Both the position numbers and the translations under genes were made by a program. DNA of 7,011 bases, from NCBI GenBank assembly GCA_003450915.1, contig DMEM01000108.1, positions 1-7,011 of the forward strand, read 5' to 3'. This document shows, piece after piece, positions 1 to 5,941 of this stretch (the stretch's first letter is position 1; the number at the start of each line of letters is the position of its first letter). The stretch comes from Alphaproteobacteria bacterium (GTDB taxonomy: Bacteria; Pseudomonadota; Alphaproteobacteria; UBA1280; UBA12223). The notes below the pieces were generated by a model that did not search any database, was not told the DNA's origin, and saw nothing but the letters and a program-made list of their open reading frames with translations.

Positions 1-1362
1 AAATAGTTTAAATTCATCAGATTTTAAAGATAAGAATCTTGAGAAGTGTAAGTGCTCACCTTTATTTTTTAGGATTTTGTTATTATCCCATGATGTAGTC
101 CCTAAAAATAGAACGCCATTGCTAAAGTCGATATCATAAAATGCTAATTGAGGAGCAATTATTGAAATTTTTGAAGCTGATGTCGGGATGAAAATAGCGT
201 TAAAATCGATATCATAGATAAACTCTGGATTTTTTAGTTCTTCCATTTCTTTGATTTTTTCATCATCCATAGCATTGCCAAGTTTTTTAAACTCACGCTC
301 TAGCTTTCTAAGCTTAGCTTTCCTTGTTCTTTCATGTTTGTCAATTTCAAGAAGTTTTTTTAGTGCCGGGTTAATATCAATATTTGATGAGTCAAAGTCA
401 GCACATGCTTTTAATCCTGCGTTTAGCTTTTTGGCAGTGTCTTCAAATTTTTTCTTCTGAATTTGTCCATATGGGTTTGTAGGAGTTAGACATGTCATTT
501 TATAATTGCCATTATCATAGGCAAATCTTGCAATTTCATAAGACTCTTGTCTTAAGTTTGTATTATTTAAAAAGATATTACCACCAGCAATAGATTCATC
601 ATTTGAAAATGAGAATACAGGAATGCTAGTATTTGAAATAATAGTGTTGGCCGCTAAAACATTATCTCTTAAAATAGGACCGATAATTAAGTTAGGGCTT
701 TTATTAATAATTTCCATAGCAGCGGTAATGCTACCGTCTTGAGTTGAATGGTTATCTTCAAAGTATAAAGTAATGTTGCTTAGTTTTTCATCATATAGTG
801 ATATAATTAAAGCTTGTTTAATTTGTTTGCCAATATGTCCTAATTTACCAGAAAGAGGTAAAATTACACCAATGTTAATTTGTCTTTGATTGTAATTAGG
901 GTTTCCAAGTTTTTCTTTTAAGCTTAAAGCTCTTTCTTGAAATTTATAATGACCGTTATATTTTTTGAAATAATCAGATAGGTAATTAGATGAAGTAGCA
1001 AAAGATTTATTTTCAAGATCATATTCTGCTAGAGTGATTAATAACTCTGCTTCTAAATCTTCTAAAGTTCTTCTTTTTACTTTATCTTGTTTTAATAAAT
1101 AGTTTACTTTTGCAAGAGCTTGTTTATTATTTTTTTCTGCTAAATCAACAAGTGTTAAACCCCATGTAGCATTTACCACATCGCCTCTTTTATTTAGCTC
1201 TGCATAATACTTTTTGGCAGATTTAAATAGGTTTTGTGATATTAGGTGGTCTGCGTGCTCTTTAATTTCATCATTGCTAACAGGAGGCATAGAATAAGCA
1301 AAAGCATTTGAACAAATGCTTGCTGTAACTACTGTTAGTAAAATTTTATTTAATAATTTCAT
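1..1362 (-). CDS. LpoA-like penicillin-binding protein activator, periplasmic (C-terminus cut by window edge)
   Basis: The frame is open for 454 codons from an ATG at 1362 to the left edge, so the C-terminus is missing. Residues 1-22 form a signal peptide (MKLLNKILL core, cleavage after AFA). The Cys at 17 is not in a proper lipobox, so I read a soluble periplasmic protein and not a lipoprotein. Residues about 30-150 are helical and TPR-like. From about 162 a type I periplasmic-binding fold begins with IGVILPLSG (164-172), followed by NLIIGPIL (224-231). A charged, probably coiled-coil insertion lies at about 335-376. This layout is that of the LpoA/YraM family, which in E. coli activates PBP1A; in alphaproteobacteria the role is inferred. 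It diverges from yraN, a recurrent neighbour of this family. No clear Shine-Dalgarno sequence precedes the start. A generic ligand-binding receptor is the main alternative, but the N-terminal helical part and the neighbour favour LpoA. Confidence 0.8.
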   Translation of the reverse strand, partial: MKLLNKILLTVVTASICSNAFAYSMPPVSNDEIKEHADHLISQNLFKSAKKYYAELNKRGDVVNATWGLTLVDLAEKNNKQALAKVNYLLKQDKVKRRTLEDLEAELLITLAEYDLENKSFATSSNYLSDYFKKYNGHYKFQERALSLKEKLGNPNYNQRQINIGVILPLSGKLGHIGKQIKQALIISLYDEKLSNITLYFEDNHSTQDGSITAAMEIINKSPNLIIGPILRDNVLAANTIISNTSIPVFSFSNDESIAGGNIFLNNTNLRQESYEIARFAYDNGNYKMTCLTPTNPYGQIQKKKFEDTAKKLNAGLKACADFDSSNIDINPALKKLLEIDKHERTRKAKLRKLEREFKKLGNAMDDEKIKEMEELKNPEFIYDIDFNAIFIPTSASKISIIAPQLAFYDIDFSNGVLFLGTTSWDNNKILKNKGEHLHFSRFLSLKSDEFKLF

Positions 1363-1420
1363 GTTTTAATGTATAATAATTCTATTAGTTAACTTAATTA
1401 TTCAATAATAGCAGAACAAA

Positions 1421-1768
1421 ATGAAAATTGCAAAAAATTTAACATATTACAAGGGACTTTTTTTTGAACTTTTTGGCTGCTTCGTATTATTTATGAAGGG
1501 CTATAAAATATTGAAAAGAAACTATAAAACAAGTGCTACATCACAAATTGATATTCTGGCGTTAAAATATGATATTATTAGAGTGGTAGAGGTTAAATAT
1601 CGTAAAAAATTTGATAATAGTATTAATGCCATTTCACCTGCTCAGGCTAAGCGATTGCAAAAATCAGCGATAAATATCGCAAAAAAATACAAAAAAGCAA
1701 CAGTGGTCGATGCAATGTTCTTTAGTTTAGATAAGCCCTATATATCGCATAAGAAAAATATCTTTTAA
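1421..1768 (+). CDS. yraN: YraN family (UPF0102) nuclease-fold protein
   Basis: This is a 115-residue protein, the usual length for YraN/UPF0102, which has a restriction-endonuclease-like (RecB/Holliday-resolvase type) fold of uncertain function. The family landmarks appear in order: a first helix with Glu16, then GYKILKRNYKT (27-37), the acidic strand SQIDILAL (41-48), VEVKYR (56-61), the helix AQAKRLQKSA (74-83), and a C-terminal strand with VDAMFFS. The usual GEIDL motif is changed to SQIDI: the Asp remains but the Glu is Gln. The EVK motif is intact. In E. coli yraN lies next to lpoA and near yraP, and the same partners flank it here. The start at 1421 is the first ATG and gives the full family N-terminus; the ribosome binding site is weak. 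Identification is good, but whether the protein is catalytic is unknown. Confidence 0.85.
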   Translation: MKIAKNLTYYKGLFFELFGCFVLFMKGYKILKRNYKTSATSQIDILALKYDIIRVVEVKYRKKFDNSINAISPAQAKRLQKSAINIAKKYKKATVVDAMFFSLDKPYISHKKNIF

Positions 1769-1842
1769 TTTAAAAATTTGTGTGCTAGTATTGATTTTGT
1801 AGATTAATCTTAAAGAATAATAAACGGAAATACAAAATAGTT

Positions 1843-2424
1843 ATGGCGGGTCAACTTATTACATATTTATTTATACTGTTTGCAATATTTGGTTTTAGTG
1901 GTTGTGCCACAGGAGTAGTTGCAACAGGTGCAGGTGCTGCATATGTAGCAAATCAAGAAAATACTCTAACTCAGCAAGCAAAAGATATTCATATTAAAGC
2001 AAATCTTAAAGATAAGCTGTTACAAAAAGATTTTGGCTATTTAAAGAACGTTGAAATTAACGTTGTAAATGGCGAAGTGTTACTACTAGGTGTAGTTGAT
2101 ACAATGAGAGAAAAAAGAAGAATTCAAGAAGAAGCGGTTTCTTCAAAATATGTGAGAAAAGTTTTTAATAATATCATGGTTGATAGTAGATACTCTGTAT
2201 CAAGTTATTTAAATGATAGTTTAATTGCCAATGTTATTAGAACAAGAATGATTGCATCTGAAAAAACATATCTATCAAAATTAAATGTAGAAGTATTTAA
2301 AAACGTAGTTTATGTATTTGGAATAGTGGGTAGTAACCAAGAAAAACTAGAAGCAGAGAAAATTGCAAGAACTGGTAAAGGCGTAAGAAGAGTTTATTCA
2401 TTTATTAGAATAAAACACGGCTAA
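1843..2424 (+). CDS. dolP: Two-BON-domain outer-membrane lipoprotein, DolP/YraP type
   Basis: A 193-residue lipoprotein, almost the length of E. coli DolP (YraP, 191). Residues 1-20 are a lipoprotein signal with lipobox FSGC and Cys21 as the acylated residue. A Gly/Ala-rich linker (about 22-36) leads to two BON domains, about 43-115 and 118-192. Each shows the typical pattern of a helix, a strand, a turn with Gly (VNGEVLLLG; FKNVVYVFG) and a closing strand (VRKVFNNI; VRRVYSFI). In E. coli DolP sits at the outer membrane, binds anionic lipids and supports envelope integrity and BamA function; the same role is inferred here. It follows yraN by 74 bases. That gap holds a TTGATT box at 1791 and a perfect 10-bp palindrome at 1801-1810, but no convincing -10, so co-transcription with yraN is possible. 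OsmY is the other two-BON protein, but it is soluble, so the lipobox favours DolP. Confidence 0.8.
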   Translation: MAGQLITYLFILFAIFGFSGCATGVVATGAGAAYVANQENTLTQQAKDIHIKANLKDKLLQKDFGYLKNVEINVVNGEVLLLGVVDTMREKRRIQEEAVSSKYVRKVFNNIMVDSRYSVSSYLNDSLIANVIRTRMIASEKTYLSKLNVEVFKNVVYVFGIVGSNQEKLEAEKIARTGKGVRRVYSFIRIKHG

Positions 2425-2443
2425 TTAATACTTTTCGATAAAT

Positions 2444-2478
2444 AAAAAAGATGACTTATAATAAAGGTCATCTTTTTT
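2444..2478. terminator. Bidirectional rho-independent terminator between dolP and the yqcC-like gene
   Basis: A perfect 12-bp stem pairs 2444-2455 (AAAAAAGATGAC) with 2467-2478 (GTCATCTTTTTT), with an 11-nt loop. The A-tract on the left and T-tract on the right give a U-run in either direction. It lies 19 bases after the dolP stop and 6 bases beyond the stop of the convergent minus-strand gene, so it can serve both. Confidence 0.85.
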
Positions 2479-2484
2479 GTGTTT

Positions 2485-2802
2485 TTAATCTGTTAATAAC
2501 TGATCTATTTTTAGAGTAACTTCACAAATAATATCTTTTTGAGAATGTTCTTTTAAAGCTTCTTTTACATATGGAGTGATGCTGCAAGGACTAGGCAAGT
2601 GTACATTGTTTTGAATAACTTGCTCTAGTTTATTAATGAAAATAAACTGTAACCACTGTTCAACTTTTAATGTATCATGAGAGAATGGTTGAAGAGAATT
2701 TAGTAAACTCTCATCAAGTGGCTCTTTTTGCCATAGTTCTGTTTTTATTAAAGCTGACTCTAATTCAAGAAGTAATTCAGATAATTTTTGATGTTTATTC
2801 AT
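2485..2802 (-). CDS. yqcC: YqcC family (DUF446) protein
   Basis: A 105-residue cytoplasmic protein that I recognise as YqcC/DUF446. The hallmarks of the family are present: an N-terminal helix with LELESAL, W24 followed by KEP, SLQPF (35-39) with DTL three residues later, WLQFIFI (50-56), then LPSP and ITPYVKEAL (75-83), ending in an acidic helix with KIDQLL. E. coli YqcC has the same order and about the same length (109). The E. coli gene sits next to the tRNA pseudouridine synthase gene truC; no such partner is seen here. The biochemical function is unknown; the family is said to have a four-helix fold. The start at 2802 is preceded by AGAGGAAG at a good distance. The family is mainly gammaproteobacterial as far as I know, which is odd beside the alphaproteobacterial maf. 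It diverges from murA over a 135-base gap. Confidence 0.85.
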   Translation of the reverse strand: MNKHQKLSELLLELESALIKTELWQKEPLDESLLNSLQPFSHDTLKVEQWLQFIFINKLEQVIQNNVHLPSPCSITPYVKEALKEHSQKDIICEVTLKIDQLLTD

Positions 2803-2850
2803 TTGATCTTCCTCTCAAAATTTGATATAAAAACCTGTCCACTTTTGCAG

Positions 2851-2866
2851 AGTAATATAAATTACT
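2851..2866. promoter_or_regulatory. Inverted repeat overlapping the murA -35 box
   Basis: AGTAAT and ATTACT form a perfect 6-bp inverted repeat with a 4-nt spacer. The last base coincides with the first base of the murA -35 hexamer. The position would suit a repressor operator, but AT-rich DNA produces such repeats by chance, so this is only a candidate. Confidence 0.25.
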
Positions 2867-2894
2867 TAACAATGCAAAGGAAAATGTGTATAAT
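2866..2894 (+). promoter_or_regulatory. Sigma-70 promoter of the murA-maf operon
   Basis: TTAACA at 2866-2871 and a perfect TATAAT at 2889-2894 are separated by exactly 17 bases. Transcription would begin near 2901 and give a leader of about 37 bases, with a Shine-Dalgarno sequence AAGGAAGG at 2927-2934, three bases before the murA ATG. Confidence 0.75.
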
Positions 2895-2937
2895 CGAGAC
2901 ATAAATTAAAAATTGCCTAAAATATGAAGGAAGGTTT

Positions 2938-4206
2938 ATGACAAATATTATAATTAATGGCGGTAAAACTCTAGAAGGTACACTGCCAATTTTCGGTGCT
3001 AAAAACGCTTGTCTACCTATTATATGTGCAACAGCACTAGCAGAAGAAAAGGTAACATTAAGCAATATCCCAGATTTATCAGATATTGAATTATTATTAG
3101 GATTATTAGAAGAAATTGGTTGTCAAACATCATTTTGTAAAGAAAAAAGAGAAGTAGAAGTTACGCCAAATATCGCAAAAACAGAACTAAGCCAAAAGGC
3201 AAATAAAATGAGAGCTTCTATTTTAATGTTAGCGCCATTACTTGCAAGAAAAGGCAGCGCAAAAATTCCATACCCGGGTGGTTGTAGCATAGGTGGTCGT
3301 CCTATAGATATTACTTTAGACGGTTTAAGAGCATTAGGCGTTAGCTTTGAAGATAGCGATGATTATCTTATAGCTTCAGCAGGTAAGCTAAAAGCGTGTG
3401 AATTTACTTTAAAATTCCCAAGTGTTGGGGCAACAGAGGCTTTAATTATGGCTGCAAGTTTGGCTGAAGGCACAACAGTATTTCATAACGTTGCTAGAGA
3501 GCCCGAAATTACAGATACAATGGACTTTTTAAATGCACTAGGGGCTGATATGTTCTTTAGTGATGATAACTCTATTACTATTAATGGGGCTGAAAAATTA
3601 GCAGGTTGTCAACATAGAGTTATTCCAGATAGAATTATTACTGGTACTTATGCAGTTATCGGTGCTCTTTGTGCTGGTGAAAAAGGTATTTTAATTGAAA
3701 ACTGTCAACCAAAACATCTACAAACAGAGTTAAATGTTTTACAGCAAGCTGGTGTTAAAATGGATATTAAAGAAAATTCTATTTTTATTCCTCAGCAAGA
3801 TAAAAACTATGTTGGTGTTGATTTTGAAACATCTGTTTATAATGGTTTTGCAACAGATTTGCAAGCACCAATTATGATGTTCTTAACTCAATGTGACGGT
3901 GAAGCTCATGTAACAGAGAATATTTATGAAAATAGATTTATGCACGTTCCGCATTTAAATAATATGGGTGCTAAAATTACACCGGTATCGCATCACTTAG
4001 CGGTAGTAAAAGGTAAAACAGATTTAGTAGGTGCAAAAGTAGAATCAACAGATTTAAGAGGTTCGGCAGCTTTAGTAATCGCAGGGCTAATCGCAGAAGG
4101 GCAAACTATTGTAGAAAAAGTTCAGCATTTAGATAGAGGTTATGAAACTTTAGATAAGTTTTTAGCAAATATCGGCGCTGATATTAAAAGAGGAACAGTT
4201 TTGTAG
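2938..4206 (+). CDS. murA: UDP-N-acetylglucosamine 1-carboxyvinyltransferase (MurA)
   Basis: The 422-residue product matches MurA over its full length (E. coli 419). It transfers enolpyruvate from PEP to UDP-GlcNAc in the cytoplasm, the first committed step of peptidoglycan synthesis. It is a two-domain EPSP-synthase-type inside-out barrel. The PEP/substrate residues are visible: Lys22-Asn23 in GAKNACLP, Arg92 in MRAS, the catalytic loop PGGCSIGGRP with Cys116 and Arg121, Asp307 in ATDLQAP, and Arg400 in HLDRGYE. The block FPSVGATEALIMAA and the IPDRI segment are also typical. Cys116, not Asp, predicts fosfomycin sensitivity. The start is fixed by a strong Shine-Dalgarno sequence (AAGGAAGG) and the conserved N-terminus. 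It is the first gene of a two-gene operon with maf, driven by the promoter at 2866-2894, and there is no sign of decay. In many alphaproteobacteria several genes (hisD, infA and others) lie between murA and maf; here they are directly joined. Confidence 0.97.
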   Translation: MTNIIINGGKTLEGTLPIFGAKNACLPIICATALAEEKVTLSNIPDLSDIELLLGLLEEIGCQTSFCKEKREVEVTPNIAKTELSQKANKMRASILMLAPLLARKGSAKIPYPGGCSIGGRPIDITLDGLRALGVSFEDSDDYLIASAGKLKACEFTLKFPSVGATEALIMAASLAEGTTVFHNVAREPEITDTMDFLNALGADMFFSDDNSITINGAEKLAGCQHRVIPDRIITGTYAVIGALCAGEKGILIENCQPKHLQTELNVLQQAGVKMDIKENSIFIPQQDKNYVGVDFETSVYNGFATDLQAPIMMFLTQCDGEAHVTENIYENRFMHVPHLNNMGAKITPVSHHLAVVKGKTDLVGAKVESTDLRGSAALVIAGLIAEGQTIVEKVQHLDRGYETLDKFLANIGADIKRGTVL

Positions 4207-4769
4207 TGGAAAAATTTATTTTAGCAAGTAAGTCGCAAAGAAGAATAGACTTTTTAACAGAGCTTGGTTATGGTTTTGAAATCATGTCAGCAGATATTGA
4301 TGAATCAGCAAAAAAAGCAGAAAAGCCACGTGAATATGTTAAAAGAGTAGCTTTAGAAAAAGCTCAAAAAGTAGCAGAAAAAAATTCTGGAAGAGATGTG
4401 CTGGCTGCAGATACTATTTGTGCAGTAGGGCGTCGCCTTTTAGGTAAACCAGAAACTAAAGAGCAGGCATTTGAATATATTAAGATGATGTCTGGTGCCT
4501 CGCATAGAGTTTATTCTTCAGTGTGCTTAATTAAGAAAAACGGCGAAGTTAAATCTAAAGTTATTGAAACTCGAGTTAAATTCCGTCCAATGTCGAATAA
4601 GGATATTGAAGCTTACTTAGCTAATGAAGCTAACTGGAAAGGTTTCGCCGGAGCTTATGCAATCCAAACAGCCGCTGGTTCAAGTTTAGTTAAAAGTATT
4701 GTAGGTAGCCCAAGCTCAATTATCGGCTTGCCATTATATGAAACACAGTGTCTATTAAGCCAGATTTAA
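4206..4769 (+). CDS. maf: Maf family nucleoside triphosphate pyrophosphatase
   Basis: A 187-residue Maf/HAM1-like protein that hydrolyses non-canonical or pyrimidine NTPs to NMP and pyrophosphate, and is linked to septum control in Bacillus. Motifs in order: ASKSQRR (7-13), the N-terminal signature with Arg12/Arg13; ADIDE (29-33); the catalytic Asp69 in LAADT; VGRRLLGKP; SGASHRVYSSV (96-106); FAGAYAIQ (147-154); and GSPSSIIGLPLYET (167-180). The GAYAIQ plus GLPL combination is nearer the YhdE-like (dTTP/UTP) group than the YceF group, so dTTP/UTP pyrophosphatase is the likely activity. The last blocks look distinctly alphaproteobacterial. It starts with GTG at 4206; the G is the last base of the murA TAG stop (TAGTG), so translation is probably coupled to murA and no own ribosome binding site is needed. 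All key residues seem intact. Confidence 0.93.
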   Translation: MEKFILASKSQRRIDFLTELGYGFEIMSADIDESAKKAEKPREYVKRVALEKAQKVAEKNSGRDVLAADTICAVGRRLLGKPETKEQAFEYIKMMSGASHRVYSSVCLIKKNGEVKSKVIETRVKFRPMSNKDIEAYLANEANWKGFAGAYAIQTAAGSSLVKSIVGSPSSIIGLPLYETQCLLSQI

Positions 4770-4784
4770 ATATATAGATAATAA

Positions 4785-4811
4785 AAAAACCAGCCGTTAG
4801 GGCTGGTTTTT
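4785..4811. terminator. Bidirectional rho-independent terminator between maf and the DUF2333 gene
   Basis: An 11-bp perfect stem (AAAAACCAGCC at 4785-4795 with GGCTGGTTTTT at 4801-4811) encloses a 5-nt loop GTTAG. The GC-rich centre and flanking A and T tracts fit termination on both strands. It ends murA-maf 15 bases after the maf stop and also lies 20 bases beyond the stop of the convergent DUF2333 gene. Confidence 0.88.
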
Positions 4812-4831
4812 GTCGTTATTGGCTTGGTTTA

Positions 4832-5602
4832 TTATTTATCCATAGCTTTTTGGGCATCAGCTAAGCGCAGTTGATAGTTATCAATCAAAGCGGCTAGTCT
4901 GGTGTTGTGGCCTAGGAGTGTAGTACAATATATCGGATTGAATTCATTGATTTTATCAAGAAGTCGTAGCGCTTCATCAAAATTATCAGAGCTGCCACGA
5001 TCTGCAATTTCTTCATAATGGTGAGCTTTCAGGTTATAAAGAATAACTCGTTGGCTTTCAGCATAGCCCTTGGCCCGGTAGATCAAATTATCGACTTCAA
5101 ATTCTGAAATATTTTCAGCCTTTAGTGCCGCATGAGGTACTTCAATGTTTTTTCTCATCAAAGCTAGAAGATTGTAAATATCATCTGACTTCATGTTGTA
5201 TGTTGCATTGTTCTCGCCTTCAATCAAGTCTTCTTGCCATTTTTTAAAGCCATTGATAGCCCTGTTGTAGGCCCAGGTTGTTGCAATAGGTACATCTGGA
5301 TAAAATGACAAACCGCTGCTGACAGCTTGGATCAGCCCTTCATGTTTTGCATCTCCGTCGCCTTGTACAGCCACATTGTATACGAAGAACTCTGTTGTTT
5401 TTTTAGCATCAAGTGCCATGCCAAGCTGGTATTCAACGGTATTGTCAAGCAGAGCTGTAAGGTCAATGTTATTAACCAACCATCCAGACATTTGCTGTTC
5501 GATGTTGAATATGAACGCATTTGACATATTAATTGCTTCTTCGTTCTTTGTGTAGTTTTTACCATTTGCAGGTTCAGGAACAGCAATAGGATCAGCAACC
5601 AT
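4832..5602 (-). CDS. DUF2333 family protein, main body (5' end apparently frameshifted)
   Basis: From the first in-frame ATG (5602) this is a 256-residue protein. I place it in DUF2333 from GWLVNN (40-45), the LLDN...YQLG block (51-61), a helix that follows it, then LSFYP (98-102), the segment AYNRAINGFKKWQEDL, and YNMKSDDIYNLLALM (135-149), which match the family's order of blocks. Function is unknown. Family members have an N-terminal transmembrane anchor and a periplasmic body. The same frame stays open upstream to 5722 and encodes a hydrophobic helix (AIIGTTITIALLF onward), but there is no ATG, GTG or TTG there and no ribosome binding site before 5602. The true gene very likely began further upstream and is interrupted by a frameshift (see 5603-5784); repaired, it would be about 317 residues. 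GC is about 42% in sampled lines against about 30% around it, which hints at separate origin. Family assignment is from memory of the motifs, so moderate. Confidence 0.65.
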   Translation of the reverse strand: MVADPIAVPEPANGKNYTKNEEAINMSNAFIFNIEQQMSGWLVNNIDLTALLDNTVEYQLGMALDAKKTTEFFVYNVAVQGDGDAKHEGLIQAVSSGLSFYPDVPIATTWAYNRAINGFKKWQEDLIEGENNATYNMKSDDIYNLLALMRKNIEVPHAALKAENISEFEVDNLIYRAKGYAESQRVILYNLKAHHYEEIADRGSSDNFDEALRLLDKINEFNPIYCTTLLGHNTRLAALIDNYQLRLADAQKAMDK

Positions 5603-5784
5603 GCTTGATGTTAGTCCAATCCAGAAGAATTGAACTACATTTAAGATGAATAATAGTGCTATGGTTATAGTTGTTCCAATAATTGCAGTTTTTACCGTGC
5701 TTTTTGTTTTTCTATAGATATGCTATCGATGAAATCCATTATTCTATCGGCGAAACCGCCGGCTTTTGTAGATATGTCACTAAT
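5603..5784 (-). pseudogene. Displaced N-terminus and membrane anchor of the DUF2333 gene
   Basis: Two pieces overlap here. In one frame, 5784 to the TAA at 5692-5694 encodes a polar 30-residue stretch (SDISTKAGGFADRIMDFID and on to EKQKAR). It is preceded by GAGGAG (5792-5797) at 7-nt spacing from ATT at 5782-5784, where an ATG would be expected. In the other frame, 5722 to 5603 encodes HIYRKTKSTVKTA followed by a transmembrane helix (about 5612-5686) that runs directly into the DUF2333 body. A -1 shift at the A5 tract (minus-strand reading of 5701-5705) joins them as ...EKQK/STVKTA... into one logical protein: cytoplasmic tail, anchor, periplasmic domain. An internal ATG at 5737-5739 is an alternative start but has a poor ribosome binding site. 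Causes could be a real one-base loss, an assembly or read error in the A tract, or slippage. Nothing else was seen in this gene-free stretch except the promoter and terminator listed. Confidence 0.55.
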
Positions 5785-5840
5785 ATGAGCTCTCCTCGTT
5801 GTGTAATAAATAGAACGTAGCTGGGTAAAAAAGTAAGCTA

Positions 5841-5868
5841 ATTATAAGCATTATTATATAAAAATCAA
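5841..5868 (-). promoter_or_regulatory. Sigma-70 promoter upstream of the DUF2333 gene
   Basis: Read on the minus strand, TTGATT (5863-5868) and a perfect TATAAT (5841-5846) are separated by 16 bases. The predicted leader of about 50 bases ends with the GAGGAG ribosome binding site at 5792-5797. An intact promoter and ribosome binding site ahead of a broken reading frame suggest that any damage is recent or that the frame is recovered somehow. Confidence 0.6.
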
Positions 5869-5890
5869 GCTTTAATCATTAAAAATATAT

Positions 5891-5925
5891 AAAAACAAAA
5901 AAAGACCTCGGTTAAGAGGTCTTTT
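5891..5925 (-). terminator. Rho-independent terminator of the secreted coiled-coil protein gene
   Basis: A 10-bp perfect stem pairs 5900-5909 (AAAAGACCTC) with 5916-5925 (GAGGTCTTTT), with a 6-nt loop. On the minus strand it is followed by seven T, a G and five more T. It lies 16 bases beyond the stop at 5942, so it ends that transcript before the DUF2333 promoter. Confidence 0.85.
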
Positions 5926-5941
5926 ATAAAATATATTTTAA

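Noticed and set aside
251..460. Plus-strand open frame inside the LpoA-like gene
   Set aside because: It is the complement of a charged coding segment, which gives a false Ser/Phe/Leu-rich frame.
1372..1377. TATAAT upstream of yraN as a promoter
   Set aside because: The hexamer is perfect but the -35 region falls in the lpoA start without a good match; in AT-rich DNA this alone is not enough.
1801..1810. Perfect palindrome AGATTAATCT upstream of dolP
   Set aside because: Ten AT-rich bases are expected by chance in such DNA, and no partner copy or clear promoter supports an operator.
2862..3065. Minus-strand open frame over the murA promoter and 5' end
   Set aside because: It is antisense to the well-supported murA start and promoter and has no family resemblance.
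5327..5598. Open frames on both strands inside the DUF2333 gene
   Set aside because: They lie in other frames of a gene with recognisable motifs and have no ribosome binding site or protein-like pattern.
5748..5761. GC-rich 5-bp hairpin near the frameshift, considered as a frameshift stimulator
   Set aside because: On the minus strand it lies before the A5 tract; stimulatory structures for -1 shifting lie after the slip site.
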